Source: BOKV01 sp041739465 (GTDB lineage: Bacteria > Pseudomonadota > Alphaproteobacteria > Rhizobiales > Rhizobiaceae). From it: a DNA stretch of 30,594 nt. A program made the position numbers and the translations under genes. Below are positions 7,402 to 15,403 of the stretch, in pieces; the first letter of the stretch is position 1, and every line of letters begins with the position of its first letter. The notes beneath the pieces were generated by a model. The model was not told the origin of the DNA, ran no database searches, and saw nothing but the letters and a program-made list of their open reading frames with translations. The stretch spans positions 1 to 30,594 of the forward strand of contig JBGSNX010000001.1 in NCBI GenBank assembly GCA_041739465.1, in the 5' to 3' direction.

Positions 7402-8655
7402 CTACCTCTTTTGTGTTGCTGCCGCAGCTTTTGCGGCAATGGAAAACGCGTCGCCCAAGCGCTCTTCGAACGGACGAATGCGAACAATCTCGATGTCTTC
7501 GTGGGCAGGTACTGGCCCCATTTCCTGCGCCTGAACCGGCAATGTCACCGTGACGGCGGTCCCCAGGCCCTTGCGGCTGGAGAAGGAAAGCTTGCCGCGA
7601 TGCAATTCGACAAGGCCGCGAACCACGGAAAGGCCAAGGCCGGTTCCCTGATATTTGCGATCATACTTGCTGTCTGCCTGATAGAACGGGATGCCCAGCT
7701 TGCCGATGTGTTCATCGGAGATGCCGATCCCGTTGTCGCGAACGACGATGCGCACGTTTCGGCCAATCCGTTCGGCTTCGACGCAGACCTTGCCGCCTTC
7801 CGGGGTGAATTTAACCGCATTGGAGAGCAGGTTGATCATGATCTGGCGCACGGCGCGCTCGTCGGCAGTTATTTCCGGCAAGGTCGCAAAGCCGATGGTC
7901 TCGATTTCAATCTGCTTGCCTTCCGCCTGCCCGCGCATCATCGAGCAGCAGGTCTGCAAAGCATCGCCAATCTTGAACGGCTCGGTGACAATGTCGTATT
8001 TGCCAGCCTCGATCTTCGACATGTCGAGGATCTCGGTCAGAACCTGAAGCAGATGGTTTGCCGAACTGTGGATCAGGCCGACATATTCCTGATGCCGCTC
8101 AACCGGCATTTTCTTCATGACGTCCGATTGCAGCAATTCGGAAAAGCCAAGGATGGCATTCAACGGGGTGCGTAGTTCATGACTCATGTTGGCCAGAAAC
8201 AGGCTCTTGGCCACATTGGCGCTTTCGGCTTTTTCGCGCGAGAGGCGCAATTCTTCTTCCATCCGCCGGTGTTCTGAAATGTCGCGGGTTATGGCAAGGG
8301 CGAGAGGGCCTTCTTTGGCAAGGATGCCTTCGGGTGCCAACTCGCAGGCAATTTCGAGCCAGCGATCGCGCATGGCCCGGTTCGACAGCGGACGGAACTG
8401 GGCTTTCTGCGGTTTGCCCCAAGCGATGCAATCTGCGATCGCCTTGCGCACTGCCACACGGTCCTGAACGTGAACGAGTTCCAGAAATCCGCTGTTGGCC
8501 AGCAATTCAGGTGATTTGCCAAAAACGCGCATTGCGTTGTCGCCAGAGTAGACCACGTCTCCCGAAAGGCGATGCAAGGTATATAGGTCCGGACCCATGG
8601 AGGCCAGGTCCATGCGGACTGTGCCGTTTTTCTCGGTCGCGGACATGAAACGCAT
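7402..8655 (-). CDS. PAS-domain sensor histidine kinase
   Basis: A 417-aa soluble histidine kinase. Residues 15-130 form a PAS-like sensor (SGDVVYSGDNAMRVFG, ending RDISEHRRMEEELRLSRE). The HisKA dimerisation domain carries the phospho-acceptor H159 in MSHELRTPLNAILGFSE. The HATPase domain has the N box (NLLSNAVKFTPEGG), G1 (RDNGIGI), F box (GIPFYQ) and G2 (GTGLGL). The H-box context resembles alphaproteobacterial PleC/DivJ/PdhS-type kinases. No receiver domain or partner response regulator is present nearby. The ATG at 8655 has GAGGG 9 nt upstream; the longer frame lacks a site. It is the first gene of a three-gene operon with the peptidoglycan-binding and DUF1491 proteins. Confidence 0.9.
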   Translation of the reverse strand: MRFMSATEKNGTVRMDLASMGPDLYTLHRLSGDVVYSGDNAMRVFGKSPELLANSGFLELVHVQDRVAVRKAIADCIAWGKPQKAQFRPLSNRAMRDRWLEIACELAPEGILAKEGPLALAITRDISEHRRMEEELRLSREKAESANVAKSLFLANMSHELRTPLNAILGFSELLQSDVMKKMPVERHQEYVGLIHSSANHLLQVLTEILDMSKIEAGKYDIVTEPFKIGDALQTCCSMMRGQAEGKQIEIETIGFATLPEITADERAVRQIMINLLSNAVKFTPEGGKVCVEAERIGRNVRIVVRDNGIGISDEHIGKLGIPFYQADSKYDRKYQGTGLGLSVVRGLVELHRGKLSFSSRKGLGTAVTVTLPVQAQEMGPVPAHEDIEIVRIRPFEERLGDAFSIAAKAAAATQKR

Positions 8656-9040
8656 AACTCTTTTCCCTCGGCGGCTCTCAACACTCCACCGGTACGCAAA
8701 AACTGGCGGCCAATGCGCAAAGGCGTGGCCTGACCACACGAAAGTGCCATGACGGATTTAATGGAACACTAAGGTTGACGGCCTGCCGACACCGGAAACG
8801 ACCGGAGCGCACCGTAAATGGTTAATCCTGCCAACATGGTAAACGCGCGCTTTACAGATCTTGAACTGCCCGCCAATTGAGCCCCAAAATCGCCTTCCCT
8901 GCATTCAATTTGGCCATCGGACTGCCATGAATTGTGCCGAAAACAACGATGCTCGCAATTTGAATCAATTTGCGACGCCGGTCCAAACAGCGGTTTAAGT
9001 GCCGCATGGTAGGCAAGGGGCGGACAAACGTGAGGGTACT
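8656..9040. other. Divergent intergenic region, kinase / DUF5330
   Basis: About 385 nt with no convincing gene between the divergent histidine kinase and DUF5330 genes. It should hold both promoters. I see a degenerate CtrA-like site (TTAA-N7-CTAAG, 8758-8773) and a 23-bp imperfect palindrome at 8953-8975, but no complete sigma-70 promoter. Confidence 0.6.
8953..8975. promoter_or_regulatory. 23-bp dyad, possible operator
   Basis: Arms TCGCAATTTGA and TCAATTTGCGA flank a central A. The arms are complementary at 10 of 11 positions. The dyad lies 66 nt upstream of the DUF5330 start codon, where an operator could act. The cognate regulator is unknown. Confidence 0.4.
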
Positions 9041-9373
9041 ATGTTTCTAATTCGCGCTGCCTTCTGGCTGACGCTGGTCGTGGCTTTCATCCCCGTCAAT
9101 GCGGAGGATCTCAAGCAGGGCCAACGCGTCGTTTCGACTGGCGAGACCATCCTGGCCGCTCAGGCTGTGTTGGCCGATCTTTCAGGTTTTTGCGAACGCA
9201 ACGCACAAACCTGCGGGACCGGACAGGAGCTGTTTTCGCAACTGGGCGCCAAGGCAACCAACGGCGCGCGCTACGTCTATCTGTTCCTGGAAGAACACAC
9301 GCAGGACGGCGAACTTGCCAGCGACGAGAGCATCAAAACCGGGTCCGTATCCAAGCCAGCGTTAGCCAACTGA
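9041..9373 (+). CDS. DUF5330 family exported protein
   Basis: A 110-aa protein with an N-terminal signal or anchor segment (MFLIRAAFWLTLVVAFIP) followed by a short domain of the DUF5330 type. The domain includes LAAQAVLADLSGFCERNAQT, with two cysteines (FCER and QTCGTG) that could form a periplasmic disulfide. Function unknown. The ATG at 9041 has GAGGG about 8 nt upstream; an in-frame ATG 14 codons earlier has none. Its last 12 nt overlap the 3' end of the convergent haloacid dehalogenase gene. Confidence 0.8.
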   Translation: MFLIRAAFWLTLVVAFIPVNAEDLKQGQRVVSTGETILAAQAVLADLSGFCERNAQTCGTGQELFSQLGAKATNGARYVYLFLEEHTQDGELASDESIKTGSVSKPALAN

Positions 9374-10018
9374 CAAAGGCAACAGGCTTGCCACAACCCT
9401 GCCAGGGGGCAAATCAGCGTATTCATCAGGCTGGCTGGTGCGGTTGATCCAAATGGTTTGAAATCCGAATGCGGCTGCGCCGGCTATGTCCCAGCGGTTC
9501 GATGAGTGGAACGCCACATCGCCCGCATTGCATCCAAACCGGCTGCAGACCATCGCGTAGGTTTTCGGGCCGGTTTTGTAGGTCTTCAGGTCATTAACCG
9601 AAAGAACCGCATCAAACAGGCCTTCAAGTCCTGCCGATGCCACGGCTTGCGACAACATTTGCGGTGTGCCGTTTGACAGGATTGCCAGCTTTTGCCCCAG
9701 AGCCTTCATGGTGGAAAGGACCGGTTTCACTTCGCTATAAGCATCAAGCGTGCGGTAAGCATCGAGCAATTCTTCACGCGCCAAAGGGTTTGCGCCGGGA
9801 ACCGCTGCCAGCGCAAAATCCAGCGAAATTTGCGTGAGTTCCCAAAAATCGCGGTATTTGTGCATCAAGCTGCGAGTCCAGGTGTATTCAAGCTGCTTTT
9901 GCCGCCAAATCTGCGAGACCTCTCCCGCCCGTTCACCAACCAGCTTTGCATGGCGGGCTACAGCCGAGTGGACGTCGAACAGCGTGCCATAGGCATCGAA
10001 CACCATGATCTGCTGCAT
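9362..10018 (-). CDS. Haloacid dehalogenase, type II (L-2-haloacid dehalogenase-like)
   Basis: A 218-aa HAD-superfamily hydrolase. Motif I is VFDAYGTLFD with nucleophile D8, motif II is LSNGTPQ, the conserved Lys lies in KTYKTGPKTY, and the end of the active site is FHSSNRWDIAGA. This set (DAYGTLFD, SNG, S-S-N-x-WD) is characteristic of type II haloacid dehalogenases, which hydrolyse L-2-haloacids to hydroxyacids through an aspartyl ester. The physiological substrate here is unknown. The ATG at 10018 has AAGGA about 11 nt upstream; a GTG three codons earlier is possible. It is divergent from the superoxide dismutase gene and convergent with the DUF5330 gene. Confidence 0.88.
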   Translation of the reverse strand: MQQIMVFDAYGTLFDVHSAVARHAKLVGERAGEVSQIWRQKQLEYTWTRSLMHKYRDFWELTQISLDFALAAVPGANPLAREELLDAYRTLDAYSEVKPVLSTMKALGQKLAILSNGTPQMLSQAVASAGLEGLFDAVLSVNDLKTYKTGPKTYAMVCSRFGCNAGDVAFHSSNRWDIAGAAAFGFQTIWINRTSQPDEYADLPPGRVVASLLPLSVG

Positions 10019-10071
10019 GACGACCACATTCCTTCCATGCTTGCCGACAAACCGGACGACTGTAACAAAAC

Positions 10072-10083
10072 GGTTTGCAAACC
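10072..10083. promoter_or_regulatory. Perfect 12-bp palindrome between dehalogenase and sodB
   Basis: GGTTTGCAAACC is a perfect palindrome in the 160-nt divergent gap. It lies 53 nt from the dehalogenase start and 95 nt from the superoxide dismutase start, a position where a repressor could act on either gene. No regulator is assigned. Confidence 0.35.
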
Positions 10084-10178
10084 ATTGTACAAGATCGGCG
10101 CAGGCTCTAAATTCCGCCCGAATGCGGCGCTATGCAAGACCATTGCCGACGAACAATTTTCACTATCAGGAGACGTTC

Positions 10179-10781
10179 ATGACTTTCACCCTTCCAAAAC
10201 TCCCTTATGCATATGATGCACTGGCGCCGTTCATGTCGGCTGAAACCCTTGAATTCCACCATGACAAGCATCACCAAGCCTATGTCGACATGGGCAACAA
10301 GCTTGCGGCCGAAAACGGCATGGAAGGAAAGTCCGTCGAGGAAGTGGTAGTTGCCTCGCATGGCAAGATTCCAGGCCTCTTCAACAACGCAGCGCAGCAC
10401 TACAACCATGTGCATTTCTGGCACTGGATGAAAAAAGGCGGCGGTGGAAACAAGCTGCCGGGCAGCCTGCAAAAGGCTTTTGATGCCGATCTTGGCGGCT
10501 ATGACAAATTCCGCGTTGATTTCATGGAAGCAGGCAAGACACAGTTCGGGTCTGGTTGGTGCTGGGTGGCAGTCAAGGACGGCAAGCTTGCCATCATGAA
10601 AACCCCCAATGGCGAAAACCCGCTGGTCCACGGTGCCAAGCCAATTCTTGGCTGCGATGTATGGGAGCACTCCTATTACATCGACTATCGCAACGCGCGG
10701 CCAAAGTATCTTGAAGCCTTTGTCGACAGCCTGATCAACTGGGAATACGTCGAAGAATGCTTCACCAAGGCACATGCCTGA
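10179..10781 (+). CDS. sodB: Superoxide dismutase, Fe/Mn type
   Basis: A 200-aa superoxide dismutase that converts superoxide to oxygen and hydrogen peroxide. Family signatures are the FTLPKLPYAYDAL start, LEFHHDKHHQAYVD (first metal His), AQHYNHVHFWHWM (second His), GSGWCWV, and DVWEHSYYIDYRN containing the Asp and His metal ligands. It ends INWEYVEECF. Length and motifs fit the iron-type enzymes of alphaproteobacteria, but metal choice cannot be decided by reading alone. No signal peptide is present, so it is cytoplasmic. The ATG at 10179 has AGGAGA 6-11 nt upstream. A short GATGCCG-CAA-CGGCATC hairpin (10836-10852) follows the gene without a T-run. Confidence 0.95.
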   Translation: MTFTLPKLPYAYDALAPFMSAETLEFHHDKHHQAYVDMGNKLAAENGMEGKSVEEVVVASHGKIPGLFNNAAQHYNHVHFWHWMKKGGGGNKLPGSLQKAFDADLGGYDKFRVDFMEAGKTQFGSGWCWVAVKDGKLAIMKTPNGENPLVHGAKPILGCDVWEHSYYIDYRNARPKYLEAFVDSLINWEYVEECFTKAHA

Positions 10782-10938
10782 TACTGAAACAGGTCCCGTG
10801 GGCGCCAAATCGTTGACAGTATGTTTATCGGTTTTGATGCCGCAACGGCATCACGCCACTCGAATTTGTCATGATGCAATGCCATGCTCAAAAACGGCGA
10901 CCACGGACTGAACCGGTTTTTAAACCTTGGAGGGAATG

Positions 10939-11379
10939 ATGAATAAACTTTTTCTGGGCGTAGCAGCAGCGGCAATCCTGTTTTCGGGCTTTGCCCATGC
11001 CGATGCGATTTCTGATCGCAAGGCAATGATGAAGGAAAAGAACGGCGCACAAATGGGCGCGCTTGCAAAGTTTGCCAAGGGCGAAACCCCATATGACGCA
11101 GCAGCAGTTCTTGCAGCCCTGACCACAATGAAGGAAGGAACTGCGACGTTTGCCGATCTGTTCCCGGCCGGCTCTGAAACTGGTGGCGAAACCACTGCTT
11201 CCCCGAAGATCTGGGAAGACATGGCTGGCTTCAAGGCAGCACTCGCCAAGTTCCATGGCGACCTTGATGCGGCAATCGCGGCAGCTCCTGCAGATCAGGC
11301 AGCACTCGGCGCGGTACTGGGTTCGGTTGGTGGCAATTGCAAGAGCTGCCATGAATCCTTCCGCGTGATGAAGAACTGA
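10939..11379 (+). CDS. Cytochrome c' (class II c-type cytochrome)
   Basis: A 146-aa exported haem protein. An N-terminal signal peptide (MNKLFLGVAAAAILFSGFAHA) precedes a four-helix bundle, and the haem site is at the C-terminus, C134-KSC-H138, as in class II cytochromes c. Cytochromes c' bind NO or CO and are thought to protect against nitrosative stress; that role here is inferred from the family. The second ATG (10939) is chosen because GGAGGG lies about 5 nt upstream. The diheme cytochrome gene starts 22 nt after the stop, so the two are probably one operon, located next to superoxide dismutase. Confidence 0.9.
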   Translation: MNKLFLGVAAAAILFSGFAHADAISDRKAMMKEKNGAQMGALAKFAKGETPYDAAAVLAALTTMKEGTATFADLFPAGSETGGETTASPKIWEDMAGFKAALAKFHGDLDAAIAAAPADQAALGAVLGSVGGNCKSCHESFRVMKN

Positions 11380-11401
11380 CACGCCAACGGAGCGTTGTTC
11401 G

Positions 11402-12307
11402 ATGAAGAAATTGGCGGCCGCAGCGGTTTTTCTGGCTTTTGCGGCCGCTCTCGTTTTCTACGTACTGACCATTCCCTCGCGCCTAGACCAAAGTGCACTT
11501 GCGGCCATTGATTCTGGCGATCCTGCAAAAGGTGAGCGGATATTTTGGGCGGGCGGCTGCGCTTCCTGCCATGCTGCCAAAGGCTCAGAAGGCGAGGCGC
11601 AATTGGCGTTGGGCGGTGGCTTGGCGCTTGCCACACCTTTTGGCACCTTCCATGCGCCAAACATTTCGTCCGATCAGATCACCGGCATTGGCAACTGGAG
11701 TGGGGCGGATTTCGCCAACGCCATGCTGAAGGGCGTTTCGCCCGATGGCTCGCACTATTATCCGGCATTTCCATTCACCTCCTATGCCCGCATGGAGGTC
11801 GCAGACATTGCGGATCTGTGGGCCTACATGAAAACGCTGCCTGCGGTTTCCAAAGAGAACATCGCTCACGAACTGCCGCTGCCGTTCCGTTTGCGGCGGG
11901 GCCTGGGGCTTTGGAAACTGCTGTTCCTGTCCGACAGTGACGTTGCCAGCATTGACAAATCCAATCCGCAACTTGCGCTTGGGCAGTATCTGGTTGAGGG
12001 CCCTGGCCATTGCGGCGAATGCCACACTCCCCGCAACCTGATCGGAGGCGCCGACAAGGCGCGCTGGCTAGGCGGCGGTCCTGCGCCCGAGGGCAATGGC
12101 CGTATCCCCAACCTCACCCCAGCGGGGAAAAACACCGGTGCGTGGAGCGCAGCAGACATTGCCACTTACCTCGAAACCGGGTTCACCCCGGACTTCGACG
12201 CAGTCGGCGGTTCAATGGTCGAAGTTCAGGAAAACATGGCCCGCTTGACCAGCCAAGACCGCGAAGCGATTGCCGCATATCTCAAGGCGCTGCCAGCCAT
12301 CCGCTGA
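11402..12307 (+). CDS. Diheme c-type cytochrome
   Basis: A 301-aa membrane-anchored or exported protein with an N-terminal hydrophobic segment (LAAAAVFLAFAAALVFYVLT, starting at residue 4). It has two class I haem-binding sites: C53-ASC-H57 and C204-GEC-H208, each followed by a cytochrome c fold. It resembles the diheme cytochrome subunits that accept electrons from periplasmic dehydrogenases, such as the alcohol/aldehyde dehydrogenase type (GHCGECHTPRN). No dehydrogenase gene is adjacent; the partner visible here is cytochrome c'. CGGAG lies about 9 nt before the ATG. The stop is 7 nt from the stop of the convergent peptidase gene. Confidence 0.9.
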   Translation: MKKLAAAAVFLAFAAALVFYVLTIPSRLDQSALAAIDSGDPAKGERIFWAGGCASCHAAKGSEGEAQLALGGGLALATPFGTFHAPNISSDQITGIGNWSGADFANAMLKGVSPDGSHYYPAFPFTSYARMEVADIADLWAYMKTLPAVSKENIAHELPLPFRLRRGLGLWKLLFLSDSDVASIDKSNPQLALGQYLVEGPGHCGECHTPRNLIGGADKARWLGGGPAPEGNGRIPNLTPAGKNTGAWSAADIATYLETGFTPDFDAVGGSMVEVQENMARLTSQDREAIAAYLKALPAIR

Positions 12308-12314
12308 AACCCTA

Positions 12315-14414
12315 TCAGGCAGTGGTCGGCGAGCCCGTGGACTGGATCGCGAAAGCATAGCTTACCGCAATTTCATCGAGACGGGCGAAGCGGCCCGATG
12401 CCCCACCATGGCCTGCCCCCATGTTGACCTTGAGCATGACCGGATTTGTGCCCGTATTGTTGGCACGCAGCTTGGCCACCCATTTGGTCGCTTCCCAATA
12501 GGTCACACGCGGATCAGTGAGGCCGGCTGTGGCAAGGATCGGTGGCTTTACCCCCGGCCGAATGTTTTCATATGGGCACCAGCCGGCGATCTGCCGGAAG
12601 TCGGCCTCCGATGCCAGTGGGTTGCCCCATTCAGGCCATTCAGGTGGCGTCAGCGGCAAGGTGTCGTCGAGCATGGTGTTGAGGACGTCAACAACCGGCA
12701 CCTCGGCTATGGCTCCGGCAAACAACTCTGGAGCCATGTTCACCACTGCCCCGATCAGCGAGCCGCCAGCGCTGCCACCTTGCGCCACGATACGGCCGGA
12801 AGAGGTGAACTTTTCTGCCGCCAGATGGCGTGCAACGGCGATGAAATCGGTGAAGGTGTTGGTCTTGTGCTCGCGCTTGCCCGCTTCATACCAGGCAAAG
12901 CCCTTGTCCTTGCCGCCGCGCACATGGGCAATCGCATAGATGAAGCCGCGATCAACTAGGCTGAGGCAATTGGTGTTGAAGCTGGCCGGCATGGACATGC
13001 CGTAGCTGCCATAGCCATAGAGCAGGCAGGGGGCAGAACCGTCCAGCGGTGTCGTCTTGCGATACAGCAACGAGACCGGCACCAGTTCGCCATCTGCCGC
13101 AGGTGCCATCACACGGCGGGTGACGTAGTGCGAGGGTTCGTGGCCGCTCGGCACCTCCTGCTTCTTGAGCAGGGTCCGCTGGCGCGTCTGCATATTGTAG
13201 TCATAGGTTTCGGTCGGCGTCGTCATCGACGAATAGGTGAAGCGGATGGTGTCGGTATCGAACTCGTATGCGCCGCCAATTCCCAGTGAATAGGCCTCTT
13301 CGTCAAACGCGATTGCATGAGTGTCGCCGTCTGCAATTCGCCGCACCATGATGCGCGGCAGCCCGTTTTCACGTTCCAGCCAGACCAGATGCCGCTTGAA
13401 GGCCGAGTGGGACAAAATGAGCCGACCCGCCTTGTGGGCAATCAGGTCGCGCCAGTTTTCAGGCTCGGGCGAATGCGCATCGGCGGTGACGATCTTGAAA
13501 TCCTTGGCACCGTCGCGGTTGGTGAGGATGTAAAGAACGCCCTCGCCTTCATCAATCGAATACTCGACACCAGTCTGGCGGCCGGCAACCAGTACCGGTT
13601 TTGCCAGCGGATCGCTGGATGGCAGCAGCCAGGCCTGCGATGTCTCGTGATCATGCGCGTCGATCACGATCCACTGCCGCGACTGGGTGACCCCAGCACC
13701 CAGGAACAGGCCGGGATCCATTTCTTCATGGATCAGCATATCTGGCTTGCTTGACCCCATTTCATGCACGAACAGCTTTGAAGGGCGGTGGTTGTCGTCC
13801 AGCATGGTGTAAAGAAAATAGCGACCGTCGATGTTGAAATTGCCGCCGCCAGCTGTGTTTTCGATGCGCTCGTCACGGTCTATGCCGGTGCCCAGATCGC
13901 GGAAATGCACCGTGAAATATTCAGAACCCTTGTCGTCATAAGACCATGCCAGCACAGAGTGGTCGCTGGAGTGTTCGGTTCCTCCAAGGCGAAAATACTC
14001 CTTGCCTGCAGCTTCCTTGTCCCCGTCCAGCAATACGTGTTGAGCCCCGCCCTTTTCCGGCTGGCGGAAGAATACCGGGTGTTCGGCACCTTCCACAAAC
14101 CGCATGCCATAGGCATAGGGTCCATCGCGCATGGGCACGGACGAATCATCTTCCTTGATGCGGCCGCGCATTTCGGCGACCAACTGTTTCTGCAATCCGG
14201 CGGTCTCGCCCATGACAAGGCGCTGATAGGCATTTTCAGCGTCCAGATGAGCACGAATTTCCGGCAACAGCACCGATGGGTCGCGCATCACCTGCTGCCA
14301 GTTGTCATCGCGCAGCCATGCATAGTCGTCGTTGCGCGCAATGCCGTGAAAAACGGTTTCATGCGGGCGAACCGGCGCTACCGGTGCTGTTGGTGCATCA
14401 GACAGTTTGGTCAT
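12315..14414 (-). CDS. ptrB: Oligopeptidase B (S9A prolyl oligopeptidase family)
   Basis: A 699-aa cytoplasmic serine peptidase that cleaves short peptides, typically after Arg or Lys. Residues up to about 410 form the beta-propeller that restricts access to small peptides (DDYAWLRDDNW near the start). The C-terminal alpha/beta-hydrolase domain has the nucleophile S548 in GGSAGGSL, aspartate D634 in GLTDPRV and histidine H669 in GAGHGG. The stretch VPVVDVLNTMLD is typical of oligopeptidase B and separates it from prolyl endopeptidase. Length matches the family. The only ribosome-binding candidate is a weak GGAACC. It stands alone on the minus strand, 106 nt from msrB. Confidence 0.92.
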   Translation of the reverse strand: MTKLSDAPTAPVAPVRPHETVFHGIARNDDYAWLRDDNWQQVMRDPSVLLPEIRAHLDAENAYQRLVMGETAGLQKQLVAEMRGRIKEDDSSVPMRDGPYAYGMRFVEGAEHPVFFRQPEKGGAQHVLLDGDKEAAGKEYFRLGGTEHSSDHSVLAWSYDDKGSEYFTVHFRDLGTGIDRDERIENTAGGGNFNIDGRYFLYTMLDDNHRPSKLFVHEMGSSKPDMLIHEEMDPGLFLGAGVTQSRQWIVIDAHDHETSQAWLLPSSDPLAKPVLVAGRQTGVEYSIDEGEGVLYILTNRDGAKDFKIVTADAHSPEPENWRDLIAHKAGRLILSHSAFKRHLVWLERENGLPRIMVRRIADGDTHAIAFDEEAYSLGIGGAYEFDTDTIRFTYSSMTTPTETYDYNMQTRQRTLLKKQEVPSGHEPSHYVTRRVMAPAADGELVPVSLLYRKTTPLDGSAPCLLYGYGSYGMSMPASFNTNCLSLVDRGFIYAIAHVRGGKDKGFAWYEAGKREHKTNTFTDFIAVARHLAAEKFTSSGRIVAQGGSAGGSLIGAVVNMAPELFAGAIAEVPVVDVLNTMLDDTLPLTPPEWPEWGNPLASEADFRQIAGWCPYENIRPGVKPPILATAGLTDPRVTYWEATKWVAKLRANNTGTNPVMLKVNMGAGHGGASGRFARLDEIAVSYAFAIQSTGSPTTA

Positions 14415-14520
14415 GAACGGGTGGTTCCAGTGCGGGTTCTGCAGAAAAGGTTGCTGCCGTGCGGTGTACCGAATTGGCAGGCGCTTGCAAGGCGTGTCCC
14501 TGCATTGCGCTGCTTGTTGC

Positions 14521-14919
14521 TTACTTGCCTTCCGGCTTGAAGCTCAATGCATGGCCGTTCATGCAATAGCGAAGGCCGGTAGGTTGCGGTCCGTCGCGAA
14601 AGACATGGCCAAGATGTGCGTCGCAATCTGAACAACGAACTTCCGTTCGCCGCATGAAAAACGAACGATCATCTATTTCGGCAACTGCCTCGCCATCAAC
14701 CGGCTTGAAAAAGCTTGGCCAGCCGGTTCCGCTTTCAAATTTTGCATCCGTTGCAAACAACGCTTTTCCGCAACAAACGCATTCAAAAACACCGGGACGT
14801 TTTTCGTGCTGGTGCGGCCCGGAAAACGCCCGCTCGGTCCCATGTTCGCGTGTGACATGGTATTGCTCGGGTGTCAGTTGTTCCTGCCATTCAGACTTGG
14901 TCTTGACGATTTTCTGCAT
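14521..14919 (-). CDS. msrB: Peptide-methionine (R)-S-oxide reductase
   Basis: A 132-aa enzyme that reduces the R-epimer of methionine sulfoxide in proteins. It has the catalytic C119 in RYCMNG, the substrate motif SGTGWPSF, HLGHVF, and two zinc-binding CxxC pairs (CVCC and CSDC). The protein starts MQKIVKTKSEW with GGGAGA about 7 nt upstream of the ATG at 14919. The in-frame upstream extension has no family match. There is no signal peptide, so it acts in the cytoplasm. Its place near superoxide dismutase and the cytochromes fits an oxidative-damage theme, though it is transcribed separately. Confidence 0.95.
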   Translation of the reverse strand: MQKIVKTKSEWQEQLTPEQYHVTREHGTERAFSGPHQHEKRPGVFECVCCGKALFATDAKFESGTGWPSFFKPVDGEAVAEIDDRSFFMRRTEVRCSDCDAHLGHVFRDGPQPTGLRYCMNGHALSFKPEGK

Positions 14920-15403
14920 CGGATTCTCCCTTCGGGTCTTCTTTAGATAGGCTTGTTGAGGAAGACTTCCATTCAAAAACAGGTGACAAAGCACCAACCC
15001 TGCGCAGTTGCATGGCTGTGCGAACAGACATCATGACGCATCGCGTGAATACCATTCAGGATGCAGGGATGCCACTGGTTGAAAAGGAAATCGGGCACCA
15101 AATTGCGCTGCCGGCAAATCGCCCGGCGCGTCGGCAGATCTTTACTGCGTGGCTGTTTTTGTTTTTTTGTTAAACTACGTCACTTTGTATTCAATATGGA
15201 AAAAGACAATTTTAAGTATTCCAACATTTGATTCCATACCCATTTTGAACACAATTTTGAAGCATTTCGGTTGACAGCGCTTCTCAACGATAGTTATCAG
15301 GGAAGTGTTGATCTGATTTGTGTGGGACAGATTTGGGGATGATCGGATCATCAAATCCATTAATCGCCTCGATACTTTGAGGCGCAAACAAAAAGAGAAT
15401 GAA
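14920..15403. other. Long divergent intergenic region, msrB / mucR
   Basis: About 480 nt without a convincing protein gene. The right half (about 15160-15270) is clearly AT-rich, with a T-run at 15155-15168 and many TpA steps, which is the kind of DNA MucR/Ros proteins bind. A TTGACA at 15271-15276, with TTATCA 17 nt later, could be the mucR promoter with a leader of about 100 nt. A 53-codon ORF at 15012-15173 (plus) is open but lacks a ribosome binding site. Confidence 0.5.

Noticed and set aside
7078..8175. 365-codon plus-strand open frame across the kinase and peptidoglycan-binding genes
   Set aside because: Antisense to two well-supported genes with clear motifs; sequence has no family likeness.
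8758..8773. CtrA-like site TTAA-N7-CTAAG upstream of the histidine kinase
   Set aside because: Two mismatches in the second half-site; not strong enough to call beside the two perfect boxes.
10836..10852. Hairpin GATGCCG-CAA-CGGCATC after the superoxide dismutase gene as intrinsic terminator
   Set aside because: Short 7-bp stem without a T-run; mentioned with sodB but not called a terminator.
15012..15173. 53-codon plus-strand ORF (MAVRTDIMTHRV...) between msrB and mucR
   Set aside because: No ribosome binding site, ends in a T-run coding Phe/Leu, and no family pattern; treated as chance or leader sequence.
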